Source: Bdellovibrio svalbardensis
GTDB lineage: Bacteria; Bdellovibrionota; Bdellovibrionia; Bdellovibrionales; Bdellovibrionaceae
Length of the DNA stretch: 64,000 nt
Assembly (NCBI RefSeq): GCF_029531655.1
Contig: NZ_JANRMI010000001.1
Coordinates: forward strand, 372,001-436,000
Direction: 5' to 3'
The notes beneath the pieces are model-generated. The model made no database searches. It was not told the DNA's origin and saw only the letters and a program-made list of their open reading frames with translations. How positions within the stretch are numbered: position 1 is the first letter of the stretch; every line of letters starts with the position of its first letter. A program made the translations under genes and the position numbers. Below, piece by piece: positions 56,331-64,000 of the stretch.

Positions 56331-57308
56331 CTAGGAGGGATTGATCGTCCAGGCGATTTTTTCTAATGCTTCCACTTCTTCGGCCCAATATCTGTAGGTG
56401 TTAAACTCAGGGAATAGGCGGGGGAAGCTGGGGTCATCCCAGCGTTTAGCGATCCAGCCAGCGTAAGAAATGATGCGAAGACCGCGAAGCAAAGGAATCC
56501 AGGCCCATTGATGATCTGGGAATTCACGAAGCTCTTCATAGCCCGCGATAATTTGTTCACGCTCTGTCGTTAGGGACTCTGTATCTCCGGAAAGAAGCAT
56601 CCAGAAATCTTGAATGACGGGGCCATTTACAAAATCATCGAAGTCGACCAGAAAGAACTGCTCGCCGTTATTGAGAAGATTTCCCTTATGACAGTCGCCA
56701 TGAATACGAATGAATTCCGAAGGATCGAAATTGTCGTCAATCGAATATAGAATATCTTCAGCGGCAATCGTATAGCGTTTGCGCAGCTCGGGAGTGATCC
56801 AATCCTGCAAATTATCTAAAGTTTCCCAGCCACCATAATAACTCGTATCTAGGACGGGACGATGTGGAGCCTCTTTGCGCGCACCCACATTGTGAACTTG
56901 CGCCATCAGACGGCCGACTTTTTTGAAGTCATCTCCTAAAAATTCCTGCGGCATACGACCGAGTACTTTCGGAAAGAAGGCGACGTACATGCCATCCACT
57001 TCACTGACAGTTGAGCCGCCTTGAAGCAAAGGAGCCACGGCGGGAATCCCCTCACCCTTTAAGGAAAGAAGAAACTCATGTTCCTCAAGGATGGCTTCCT
57101 TGCTCCAGCGATTTGGTCGATAGAACTTCGCAATGATGTTCTTGTTGTGGCTATTTGCTTCGAAAGGTTCTTCGAGCTTGATATCGAAAACGCGATTCTC
57201 GTAGGAATTTAATTGCGTGAACTCACCCGTCGGATAAAAGCCCGCATTTTCCGCAGAGAGCAGAACTTTGTCGGGATCCAAATTATAGAAAGAAGAGCTT
57301 TTATCCAT
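56331..57308 (-). CDS. srkA: SrkA/RdoA-like stress-response kinase
   Basis: 325 residues with an aminoglycoside-phosphotransferase-like kinase fold. IRIHGDCHKGNLL is the catalytic loop and FFLVDFDDFVNGP the metal-binding loop, both typical of SrkA (YihE). In E. coli it phosphorylates Ser/Thr residues and protects against MazF-linked and envelope-stress death. Here no dsbA follows, unlike E. coli. It is transcribed away from the YgjP-like gene. Confidence 0.85.
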   Translation of the reverse strand: MDKSSSFYNLDPDKVLLSAENAGFYPTGEFTQLNSYENRVFDIKLEEPFEANSHNKNIIAKFYRPNRWSKEAILEEHEFLLSLKGEGIPAVAPLLQGGSTVSEVDGMYVAFFPKVLGRMPQEFLGDDFKKVGRLMAQVHNVGARKEAPHRPVLDTSYYGGWETLDNLQDWITPELRKRYTIAAEDILYSIDDNFDPSEFIRIHGDCHKGNLLNNGEQFFLVDFDDFVNGPVIQDFWMLLSGDTESLTTEREQIIAGYEELREFPDHQWAWIPLLRGLRIISYAGWIAKRWDDPSFPRLFPEFNTYRYWAEEVEALEKIAWTINPS

Positions 57309-57427
57309 TTTTCCTTAAACAATGAAGCGGTGAGCCTCAAAAGCATTCGATGCCCACCTGCGGCGGGACCGGCGTACCCATTTCCTAATCTTGCCACTGG
57401 GCGGGGGTTAAGTCATTCTTTCTTGCG

Positions 57428-58186
57428 ATGGGTAGTCAGACTGAAAACTTTCTTTTCGCTAAATGGCCGGTAGAGGTGCACAGACGCGCCTTTCGTCGAT
57501 CTGTCTCCATCTATTTATACCCGAATAAGCCTATTAAAGTTGTCGCCAGCAAGATGACCTCGCAAAAGGTGATTATAGATTTTCTGATGGCGAAAAAAGA
57601 TTGGATCGCCAAGAACTTTGAAAAGTTCGCCGATCTGGCAGAGAAATTCCCGGAAAAGAAAATCAAAGCCTATGAGGATTTTCCCTATTTAGGCAAAGAT
57701 CGAAAATTCAAAGTCGTAATTACTTTGAATAAGAAATCTTTCGTCTCAGTCACTGACGAGCATTTGCTCTTACATATTCCGCGCAACGACTGGAATGCCG
57801 ACACTCCTTTGCAGGAACATCCCACGGCGCTGAATGAAATTCGTCACTTCTATAAAAGAGAAGCCGTGAAGCTTTTGAGTGAGCGCATTCATCACTGGTC
57901 ACAGCAGATGAACTTGCATCCTTCGCAAGTGAAGTTCCGCGAGCAGCGCACGCGGTGGGGCAGTTGTTCTTCAAAAAAAATCATCAACCTGAACTGGCGT
58001 CTGATCGTCTTCGGGCAAGACATAATCGATTACGTCATCGTTCACGAGCTGGCGCACTTAGAGCACATGAATCACTCAGATCGTTTCTGGAGCCTGGTCG
58101 AAAAGCATTTGGCGAACTATCAGGATCTGATGAAGACCCTCAAGCAATCGCAGAATTTGGTCGAGTTTCTGTCGGAAAAACCCTAA
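57428..58186 (+). CDS. YgjP-type metallopeptidase-like protein (DUF45/M48-like)
   Basis: 252 residues. The C-terminal part carries REQRTRWGSCSSKKIINLNW and VIVHELAHLEHMNHSDRFW, the full signature of the YgjP family: His206-Glu207-x-x-His210 and a third His in the NHS stretch. It is cytoplasmic with no signal peptide. The biological substrate of the family is not established. Confidence 0.85.
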   Translation: MGSQTENFLFAKWPVEVHRRAFRRSVSIYLYPNKPIKVVASKMTSQKVIIDFLMAKKDWIAKNFEKFADLAEKFPEKKIKAYEDFPYLGKDRKFKVVITLNKKSFVSVTDEHLLLHIPRNDWNADTPLQEHPTALNEIRHFYKREAVKLLSERIHHWSQQMNLHPSQVKFREQRTRWGSCSSKKIINLNWRLIVFGQDIIDYVIVHELAHLEHMNHSDRFWSLVEKHLANYQDLMKTLKQSQNLVEFLSEKP

Positions 58187-58220
58187 AAAAAGGGCCCTTG
58201 ATCATCTCAAGAGCCCGAAA
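58184..58220. terminator. Bidirectional terminator, YgjP-like / 58224 gene
   Basis: GGGCTCTTGA, short loop, TCAAGGGCCC with T and A tracts on either side. Confidence 0.78.
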
Positions 58221-58223
58221 TAT

Positions 58224-58562
58224 TTAGTCACCAAACTCAATCAGGGAAACATCGCCATCACAACTTAAAGTGGCGTGGATCCAGCATTCCGCACCTGGTC
58301 CGCAAGCCCAATAGTACAAGGTCCCCGTCAGGAAAACATTGCGGGAATCATCCCAAGCCGTCGTCGCAACACCTTCAGGAATGGAAGTGCGAGAGGTGGC
58401 TGCGCCGTATTGTTTCTTGATCATTTTCAGAAGAACTTTTTCTTGAGAGTGAAGCGTATCGCGGGCTTCAGTGTCGCTCATGCAAGCGGGGGCTGCGATA
58501 GCCTGGGCATTGAAAGAGATAACAAAAGTGAGGGACAATAGACTCAGAACAAGTTTATTCAT
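58224..58562 (-). CDS. Small secreted protein, function unknown
   Basis: 112 residues from the ATG at 58562 with AGGAGGCCCC directly upstream. It has a signal peptide (MNKLVLSLLSLTFVISFNAQA) and a mature domain with three cysteines (PACMSD, WACGPGAECWIH, LSCDGD). No family is recognised. Confidence 0.68.
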   Translation of the reverse strand: MNKLVLSLLSLTFVISFNAQAIAAPACMSDTEARDTLHSQEKVLLKMIKKQYGAATSRTSIPEGVATTAWDDSRNVFLTGTLYYWACGPGAECWIHATLSCDGDVSLIEFGD

Positions 58563-58638
58563 GGGGCCTCCTGATTTGGTTTTCAGCGTTGTCGCCGTTG
58601 CCAGATCAAGAGGCAAGTAAAGATTGTGTCAGGACGCC

Positions 58639-59331
58639 CTAATGAAGACTGTTCGGAGTCTTCTTCATCATCAATCTTAAAGCGAGCAAAGTACCAACGT
58701 ATCCCACGCAAGCTCCAAAGATGGTGTCGCTTAGGAAATGATCGTGCACAACAATACGAGTCGCACAGCCAATAATGGCGATTGCGAGCCACAGCCAACG
58801 CAATTTCGGGAATGCAATACTGAACATGGTGGCAGCAGTAAACAACACTTGAGAGTGGCCCGATGAAAACGAATGCCAGTGCCAGTGAGTCGTGAATGGA
58901 TCAAAAACAAAAGGATCAAAGTCAGGGGTTTTATGCGGGCGCTGACGTCCCACAGTGGCCTTAATAAGATGAGTTAGTACTCCTGAAACCAAGAGGGCAA
59001 CCAACAGACTCAAGCCCCAGCGACGAGCATAATCAATTTTCGCGGAATACTTTTTCAAAGAGGCGATTCGCGGCAGAACCCATCGAGCCAATGCCCACGT
59101 AAGAATCGCTATCACAAAATAGTAATCAGAAAGACCGATATCAGTCACAACGCGGGCCACAGGACGCCAAGTGGTGCGAATGTCTTCATGGTTAAAGAAC
59201 AAAGACAATCGCTGATCTAAGAAAGCCGCTGCTAAGGCCGCAAGAATCAAAGCAGATAAAGTCACAAGCAGGATATGCTTTTTCAATTTAGAGGGGCTGC
59301 GCAGGAGCTCGCCGAATTGTTGTACAGGCAT
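58639..59331 (-). CDS. PAP2-type membrane phosphatase
   Basis: 230 residues from the ATG at 59331 (GGAAGGAATT upstream). The three PAP2 motifs are present: KATVGRQRP, FSSGHSQ and TRIVVHDHFLSD, on a background of about six membrane helices. Enzymes of this kind remove phosphate from phosphatidate, undecaprenyl pyrophosphate or lipid A. Which substrate is used here is unknown. It stands alone. Confidence 0.88.
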   Translation of the reverse strand: MPVQQFGELLRSPSKLKKHILLVTLSALILAALAAAFLDQRLSLFFNHEDIRTTWRPVARVVTDIGLSDYYFVIAILTWALARWVLPRIASLKKYSAKIDYARRWGLSLLVALLVSGVLTHLIKATVGRQRPHKTPDFDPFVFDPFTTHWHWHSFSSGHSQVLFTAATMFSIAFPKLRWLWLAIAIIGCATRIVVHDHFLSDTIFGACVGYVGTLLALRLMMKKTPNSLH

Positions 59332-59470
59332 GTAATTCCTTCCAAAAGGGAGTGTAAAACGGTTGTGTATTCGAATACAAGCCCTGATAGAGGGTGACGA
59401 AAACTGGCCCAAGCCTTGCTGACGGCTAAAAGCTGAGTTGCTTCATTCGAACCAAATCTTGGAGGTTTCC

Positions 59471-60817
59471 ATGTTACCAATGCTTCACAAGCATACTATT
59501 ATTACGGCAGCTTTGATGGCATCACTCAGCCTTACTGCGTGCGGCAGTAAGAAAGATATTTTTACCCCACCAGAGACTCCTCAGCAGCAAACTGATTCTA
59601 ACAAAGGTGAAACTGAAACAGGTGGCACTATTGGTGGTAACCTTCCTGATCCTAACTCTGCAAATAACACCGAACCACCACTTCCTCTTCCAGACTATTC
59701 TGACTTGCCAAATCCTGGTCAAACACCTGGCTCGGGCCAAACTCTTCCTCGTCCACTTCCTGAAACTCCAAAAACTCCTCCTCCTGTGGCGGACACCCGA
59801 CCTTCTCCTGCACTTGGAACAAATCCACTTCCGGCAGACTATCGCTCTAACGACGCTTCAAATGTAGGTCGTGATAATTTGACGAAACGTATGACCGGTG
59901 GCGTGACGGCGGATGGACTTGTCTATACATCGTCTTCAACAGATGAACTTTTGAATTTGCTCAGAGGCCGTAACGAACGCGTTGATGAGTACTCTCGCCA
60001 AGCCAACTTGCAAGCGGCTGCTTCTGTGTTGTCAGCGAAGCTCACCGTTGATGGTATGTCCGGTGATGCGATCGTGACTTTGAAAGTTCAAGAAGGTCGC
60101 GATGTGAAAGTCTATAACGTAGCTGGTGGCATGAGCGGCGAATATGCGTCTCCATTGAAATCAGTGCGTGCGGGCAATGGCGAAAAATCAACAGGTCAGC
60201 GTGCTGTCGAAGGCACTATTAAATGTCTGGATCTTGATGGCCTTTGTGAAAATACTTTCGTCCGACTTAAAATTGGAACGCCCGGATCCAGCGCCATCGT
60301 TAACGTCGTCTTCAGAAACTCAGTTGCGGACTTGTACTTCAACTTGCCAGGCAAATATTCTGACAATCCAGAGTATTTGATTATGCGTGAGTTCATCAGA
60401 AACACGATCACTCAACAAAACACCGACAACAAAATCAAGCAAGCTCGTATGAGTTCATTTGAAGTTGTGAACGGTCGCTCGGGTGTGGCGTTGACGATGA
60501 AGGGTAAGAACAACGAACTTCTTGGTTTCTCAGGTCCATTGTTGGCTCCTGAAGCTGGAACAGGCGTGAATATCACTCTTTCTAGAATTGCCAAAGATCA
60601 AGACGACAGTTTGGATCTAATCAGTCTTGATAAATCACAATTAACTTACGCAAACTGGATTGGCGACGCCCGTATGGTGGCTAATAACGGTTTGGGCCAA
60701 GTTAAGATCGCTTTGAAAATGAGAAAGCGCTCTAACTACGGTCAAGACATGTTCACGGTGACTTTCATGAGAAAAATCAAACCTCTCGTGGAATTGACTG
60801 ACGACAATTTGAAATAA
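59471..60817 (+). CDS. Lipoprotein with proline-rich linker, function unknown
   Basis: 448 residues from the ATG at 59471 (GGAGG upstream). It has a lipobox, LSLTAC, with Cys24. A long Pro/Thr/Gly-rich linker (about 30-135: PLPLPDYSDLPNPGQTPG) is followed by a folded C-terminal region without recognised domain. The linker could reach through peptidoglycan from the membrane anchor. Its terminator is at 60860-60892. Confidence 0.72.
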   Translation: MLPMLHKHTIITAALMASLSLTACGSKKDIFTPPETPQQQTDSNKGETETGGTIGGNLPDPNSANNTEPPLPLPDYSDLPNPGQTPGSGQTLPRPLPETPKTPPPVADTRPSPALGTNPLPADYRSNDASNVGRDNLTKRMTGGVTADGLVYTSSSTDELLNLLRGRNERVDEYSRQANLQAAASVLSAKLTVDGMSGDAIVTLKVQEGRDVKVYNVAGGMSGEYASPLKSVRAGNGEKSTGQRAVEGTIKCLDLDGLCENTFVRLKIGTPGSSAIVNVVFRNSVADLYFNLPGKYSDNPEYLIMREFIRNTITQQNTDNKIKQARMSSFEVVNGRSGVALTMKGKNNELLGFSGPLLAPEAGTGVNITLSRIAKDQDDSLDLISLDKSQLTYANWIGDARMVANNGLGQVKIALKMRKRSNYGQDMFTVTFMRKIKPLVELTDDNLK

Positions 60818-60858
60818 GCTAAAAGCAAACATATAGAGTTCCTCCCTACATGTTTCCA

Positions 60859-60892
60859 AAGAGCCCCCAGTCTCCAAGCTGCGGGCTCTTTT
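60859..60892 (+). terminator. Terminator after 59471 lipoprotein
   Basis: AGAGCCC, loop, GGGCTCTTTTTTT. Confidence 0.8.
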
Positions 60893-60998
60893 TTTGTCCT
60901 TTGGGCAGCAGTTGGTATCTCTTTGGCCCTAAATTCTTTGGTACGGCGATTGCTTTATTGCTTGTCGGGGACTTTAATTGAAAACCACGGGGGACAGA

Positions 60999-61994
60999 AT
61001 GGCTCTAAAAAATAAAATCTTTCTAGCAATCGCAGTAAGTACTCTTTTAGGGATGGCTTCAGCGAAAGCCTATATCGTACCAGGCGGGACACGCCCGGAA
61101 CCACCACCACAAGGTGGCATTGGTCCCATTCCACAACCTATTCCTCAACAACCGAACGCACCCGTTCCACCTCCAATGCCCCTCCCGGGTGATGACGGCG
61201 GTGGTTACAATCCATACCCAGGTAATGGTGGTGGATACCCACCGGGCAATGGCGGCGGTTACGGCCCAGGCCAAGGCGGGGGCGGATACAACGATCAAGA
61301 ACAACGTGTGATTCAAGTTCGTCGTCGTATTATCAACGAACAACTTCCACTTCTTCAATTGGCTGGTATCGATCGTCGTTACGATGGTTACACTGTTCAG
61401 TCTATCGTTGTTTACGTTTCTGGCAGCGGTCCTCGTTCAGACATGTCTTTGGTGATCAACGGTCAACGTGATGCCAGCGCAGTGTCTCCTCGCGGAGCAG
61501 TGACTTTGATCCCTCGCTACAAGGCAGTTTTGGGCAGAGGCCAAGTGAACTCTATCCAACTTGCGATCTCTGGCGGAGTTGATGTCGATTCAATCGTCTT
61601 GAATCTGCAACCACGTAATGGTGGTGGTTACCCTCCAGGTAATGGCGGTGGCGGTAACTGGGGTCGTGAAATCACAGTTCCACTTTCAGTAGCACGCAGA
61701 ATGTTGGGTAACGATCGTTTGGATATTTCTCCATACATCGATATGTACCAATACCGTGGTATGAGAATCACTGCGATCGAAATCGAAGCAGCAGCTTTGT
61801 ACCAAGTGGCTTTCATTGATGTTCTTATCAACAGCTTCGGCCAAGGTCCTTCTGTACAAATCGGTAACTACATCCAAAGATACACTGTGTATCCACAAGA
61901 TGCTGTGATTGGTCAAAGTGCAGCAAGCATCGTACTAAGCACACGCGGTGACATGGACATCCGCGGAGTGACTTTAAGATTGTCTCGTCGCTAA
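60999..61994 (+). CDS. Secreted Pro/Gly-rich protein with duplicated domain
   Basis: 331 residues from the ATG at 60999 (GGGGGA upstream; a TTG-led extension to 60978 looks unlikely). A signal peptide (ending ASAKA) is followed by a Pro-rich then GGGY-type glycine-rich region (about 30-100). Two related beta domains follow, about 105-208 and 220-331, separated by a second GGGYPPGNGGGG linker. The domains match in pattern (SIQLAISGGVDVDSIVLNL against SIVLSTRGDMDIRGVTLRL). It could be a surface or matrix protein. No family is recognised. Confidence 0.7.
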   Translation: MALKNKIFLAIAVSTLLGMASAKAYIVPGGTRPEPPPQGGIGPIPQPIPQQPNAPVPPPMPLPGDDGGGYNPYPGNGGGYPPGNGGGYGPGQGGGGYNDQEQRVIQVRRRIINEQLPLLQLAGIDRRYDGYTVQSIVVYVSGSGPRSDMSLVINGQRDASAVSPRGAVTLIPRYKAVLGRGQVNSIQLAISGGVDVDSIVLNLQPRNGGGYPPGNGGGGNWGREITVPLSVARRMLGNDRLDISPYIDMYQYRGMRITAIEIEAAALYQVAFIDVLINSFGQGPSVQIGNYIQRYTVYPQDAVIGQSAASIVLSTRGDMDIRGVTLRLSRR

Positions 61995-62028
61995 GACGGA
62001 ACGACTCGTTCAAAAAAATTGAATTCCC

Positions 62029-62062
62029 GAAAAGGGCTTCTGGAAACAGAGGCCCTTTTTTT
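62029..62062 (+). terminator. Terminator after 60999 gene
   Basis: AAAAGGGCTTCTG-GAAA-CAGAGGCCCTTTTTTT. Confidence 0.88.
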
Positions 62063-62161
62063 ATGCTTTGCGAAAACTGGAAACCCGCGCCAGATTAAAT
62101 TCTCTTGTTTTGGCGATCCAAATCAGGTCCACTTAATGGGCGTAAAGGGGAATGAATTTCT

Positions 62162-63298
62162 ATGCAAAACAATCATCTAGAGTTTGGCAAAGGCAAAGAG
62201 AATTCAACGACTTCGCTGGTTCCGCCAGTCTTGTCTGATTACATGAATTACCGCCAGTTTCTGGCAGACTTTTATAAGTTCAAACGTCAGGCTTCCAAAG
62301 GAGCTTTGAGAGCTTATAACTATGCCGTGTTCTCTGCGGCAGCGAACATCAAATCTCCGAACTATTTGAAAATGATCATCGAAGGAAAAAGAAATCTTTC
62401 TGACGATATGATCGGCAAATTCGGTAAAGCCCTGGGTTTCAATAAAGAAAACACTGAAGAGTTCCGTTTGCTCGTGCAATTCACGCAAGCAACAGATCCT
62501 GCAGACCGCAATATGTTCCTGAAAAAACTCAGCGAACACAGAGTCGGTGTAAAACTTAAATCGGGTGAGATCGATCGTAAGAGCTTTGAAAAAGTTCCGA
62601 ACTGGGTTGCGTGGATTATCTATGCCATGGTCGATCAAGACGGAGTTTCCTTCGATACAGCCTCTTTGAAAAAGCTTCTTCGTGGCAAAGCCTCTGAAGA
62701 CGAAATCGAAACTTCATTGAACACCTTGGTGGCTTCTGGCGATCTGCGCAGAGACGAAGTGACCGGGGAGTTGAAGAAGGCCCGCAGTCTGACTGAATCA
62801 CCGGAAGACATTCCAGTGGCATTGGTCAGAAAGCTTCAATCACAATTGATGTACTTGGGCCTTGAGTCTTTGTACCAAGATCAACCCACAGACCGCGAGT
62901 TCGGTACATTGACGATGTCTTTGACGAAAACAGAATTCGAAGAAATCAAATTCAAGCTTCGCCAAATGCGCAAGTCGATCAATAAAGACAACTCTATCGC
63001 GCGCATGAAAACAAAAGGGGAGAGAGTTTACCAACTCAACATCCAATTGTTCCCAGTGACCAACGCCGCAGAGGGTTTGGAAAAAGCTGCAGAGAAAACA
63101 GTGACCATGAACCAGGTGATTCAGCCGGCTCTTGATGTGAAGGTTGACACAATGGTTGAGGTGGCTGCGGCTGCCCCAGTTGCTGCCCCAATTCCTGAGG
63201 CTGCACCAAATGTTGCTTCGGCGACCGCTCCTGCAAAAACTTCGAACGTCAGTTCGCTTGCCGCAACTGCTGCTTCAGCAGCAGATCTTTTCCGCTAA
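62162..63298 (+). CDS. TIGR02147-family regulator with Ala/Pro tail
   Basis: 378 residues. It has an N-terminal module with a DNA-binding-like helix set (SDYMNYRQFLADFYKFK, NYLKMIIEGKRNLSDDMI), a middle domain (VPNWVAWIIYAMVDQ) and VYQLNIQLFPVTN, the diagnostic TIGR02147 ending seen also in the protein at 12651. An extra Ala/Pro-rich tail of about 65 residues follows. It stands alone before tmRNA, unlike the first copy, which is coupled to a secreted protein. It probably regulates transcription. Confidence 0.82.
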   Translation: MQNNHLEFGKGKENSTTSLVPPVLSDYMNYRQFLADFYKFKRQASKGALRAYNYAVFSAAANIKSPNYLKMIIEGKRNLSDDMIGKFGKALGFNKENTEEFRLLVQFTQATDPADRNMFLKKLSEHRVGVKLKSGEIDRKSFEKVPNWVAWIIYAMVDQDGVSFDTASLKKLLRGKASEDEIETSLNTLVASGDLRRDEVTGELKKARSLTESPEDIPVALVRKLQSQLMYLGLESLYQDQPTDREFGTLTMSLTKTEFEEIKFKLRQMRKSINKDNSIARMKTKGERVYQLNIQLFPVTNAAEGLEKAAEKTVTMNQVIQPALDVKVDTMVEVAAAAPVAAPIPEAAPNVASATAPAKTSNVSSLAATAASAADLFR

Positions 63299-63308
63299 AT
63301 GCCTATTT

Positions 63309-63339
63309 GAGAGGCTGTCATTTAACACGACAGTCTCTC
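63309..63339 (+). terminator. Weak hairpin after TIGR02147 gene
   Basis: GAGAGGCTGTC, 9-base loop, GACAGTCTCTC; no T tract, so termination is uncertain. Confidence 0.5.
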
Positions 63340-63590
63340 ACGTTAATTTAAGATTCTTACATTTCAGTGTCACTTTTGCCCCATTTTTTGGGCAGCAATG
63401 TGGATAAGTCTGTGGAAGACCCCCATAAATGGTGGATATCTCGACCTTTTGGGACCTATTGTCTCATGCTTATGTTAGCGTACTGTTAGGACCTTGTAAC
63501 ATAACATGCTCAACTTTTGCGCTGTCTGGGTGCTTATTTTTTGATTGCTGTTTGTGTGTTATAAGTAAAGGATGTTCGAGTTATTCACAT

Positions 63591-63936
63591 GGGGGCGTAC
63601 TGGCTTCGACGTGGGTGCTGAAACATAAGGAGCATACCGGGGCGGATGAGGACCTCGATAAAAACGTCCATTTTGTAATTGGCAACGATTACGCACTTGC
63701 AGCTTAATTGACTGCACGATCTCCCTTGAGGCGGCTGCGCTCTTGGATAGATTGTCACTTTAGTGGCCTCGGCGTGTTGGGTTTTCTCCAGCAGACTCGC
63801 TTAAATACACTGGGGGAATGTGTCGCGTATATTTTGTCTGTAGAAGCTGCGCGAACAAATTAAAATACTGACTAAGTATGTAGCGCCTTATCGCGGATCA
63901 CTTGCGGACGGGGGTTCAATTCCCCCCGCCTCCACC
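63591..63936 (+). ncRNA. ssrA: tmRNA (SsrA)
   Basis: A 346-base tmRNA. The 5' GGGGGCG pairs with the 3' CGCCTCC, and GGGGCGTACTGGCTTCGACG and the T arm GGGGGTTCAATTCCCCC are diagnostic. The tag frame at 63681-63707 reads GNDYALAA then stop, following the conserved TAATT resume context. The 3' end is ACC then T, so the terminal A of CCA must be added by enzyme. A TATAAG at 63560-63565 is a probable -10 box. The gene rescues stalled ribosomes, and its tag directs products to ClpXP or Lon, all encoded in this window. Confidence 0.96.
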
Positions 63937-63972
63937 TGAGGTGAAATCGAAAGATTTCGGCTGAGGTGGAGG
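63929..63972 (+). repeat. Inverted repeat overlapping tmRNA 3' end
   Basis: CCTCCACCTGAGGTGAAATC-GAAA-GATTTCGGCTGAGGTGGAGG, about 20-bp arms with three mismatches. The left arm contains the 3' acceptor strand of tmRNA. Confidence 0.75.
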
Positions 63973-64000
63973 TGTAAAAGTCCTCTTAAATCAATCATTT

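Noticed and set aside
63429-63707. 92-residue protein ending at 63707
   Set aside because: Its stop is the tmRNA tag stop; the frame is simply the tag reading frame extended upstream.

Overview
The window is a stretch of a Gram-negative chromosome that looks like Bdellovibrio or a close relative in the Bdellovibrionota. The evidence is internal: two proteins of the TIGR02147 regulator family, an MglA polarity GTPase next to recR, many Sec-exported proteins and lipoproteins of unknown function, a 3139-residue trimeric fibre-like protein with a C-terminal S74 chaperone domain (the architecture of Bdellovibrio mosaic adhesive trimer proteins), and a eukaryotic-type NADP isocitrate dehydrogenase. 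Genus-level identity is inference, because no database search was possible.

Layout. 1-3288: cell-envelope division cluster, the end of ftsX, an EnvC-like LytM protein and a CtpA-type protease. 3357-5551: a secreted protein, a REP-associated (RAYT) transposase element framed by 25-bp inverted repeats, and an exported lysozyme-like protein. 5605-6918: trigger factor. 7056-11394: two ArsA/Get3-like ATPases coupled to a TPR-like lipoprotein, then a probable GshA-type glutamate-cysteine ligase. 11404-13400: a secreted protein coupled to a TIGR02147 regulator. 13401-23490: a regulatory region with two GGTAA/TTACC dyads, a small lipoprotein, and the giant repeat-built fibre. 23661-27956: small exported proteins, a KH RNA-binding protein, an esterase and leucyl aminopeptidase. 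28105-35421: clpP-clpX and lon, with a two-component pair between them. 35618-38671: an exported double AhpD-like protein, a TPR/winged-helix regulator, a secreted protein and tRNA-Val. 38883-43731: an outer-membrane-like protein, an L,D-transpeptidase, a PilZ protein, a phosphopantetheinyl transferase and nadA. 43884-47530: a small inverted-repeat element, then mglA-recR-ybaB-dnaX and the SRP RNA, all leftward. 47761-51048: patatin, exported zincin and a lipoprotein. 51122-58186: icd, small envelope proteins, a LysR/secreted divergent pair, srkA and a YgjP-like metallopeptidase. 58224-63934: PAP2 phosphatase, exported proteins, the second TIGR02147 regulator and tmRNA.

How it fits together. 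Much of the window serves protein quality control (trigger factor, ClpXP, Lon, PepA, tmRNA, CtpA, SRP RNA) and cell-envelope construction or modification (FtsX/EnvC, lysozyme-like protein, L,D-transpeptidase, PAP2, patatin, exported proteases). Both suit a predator that remodels prey envelopes. The most unusual items are the giant fibre locus with its dyads, a 19-bp palindrome shared by the lon region and the TPR regulator, and several families of inverted-repeat elements.
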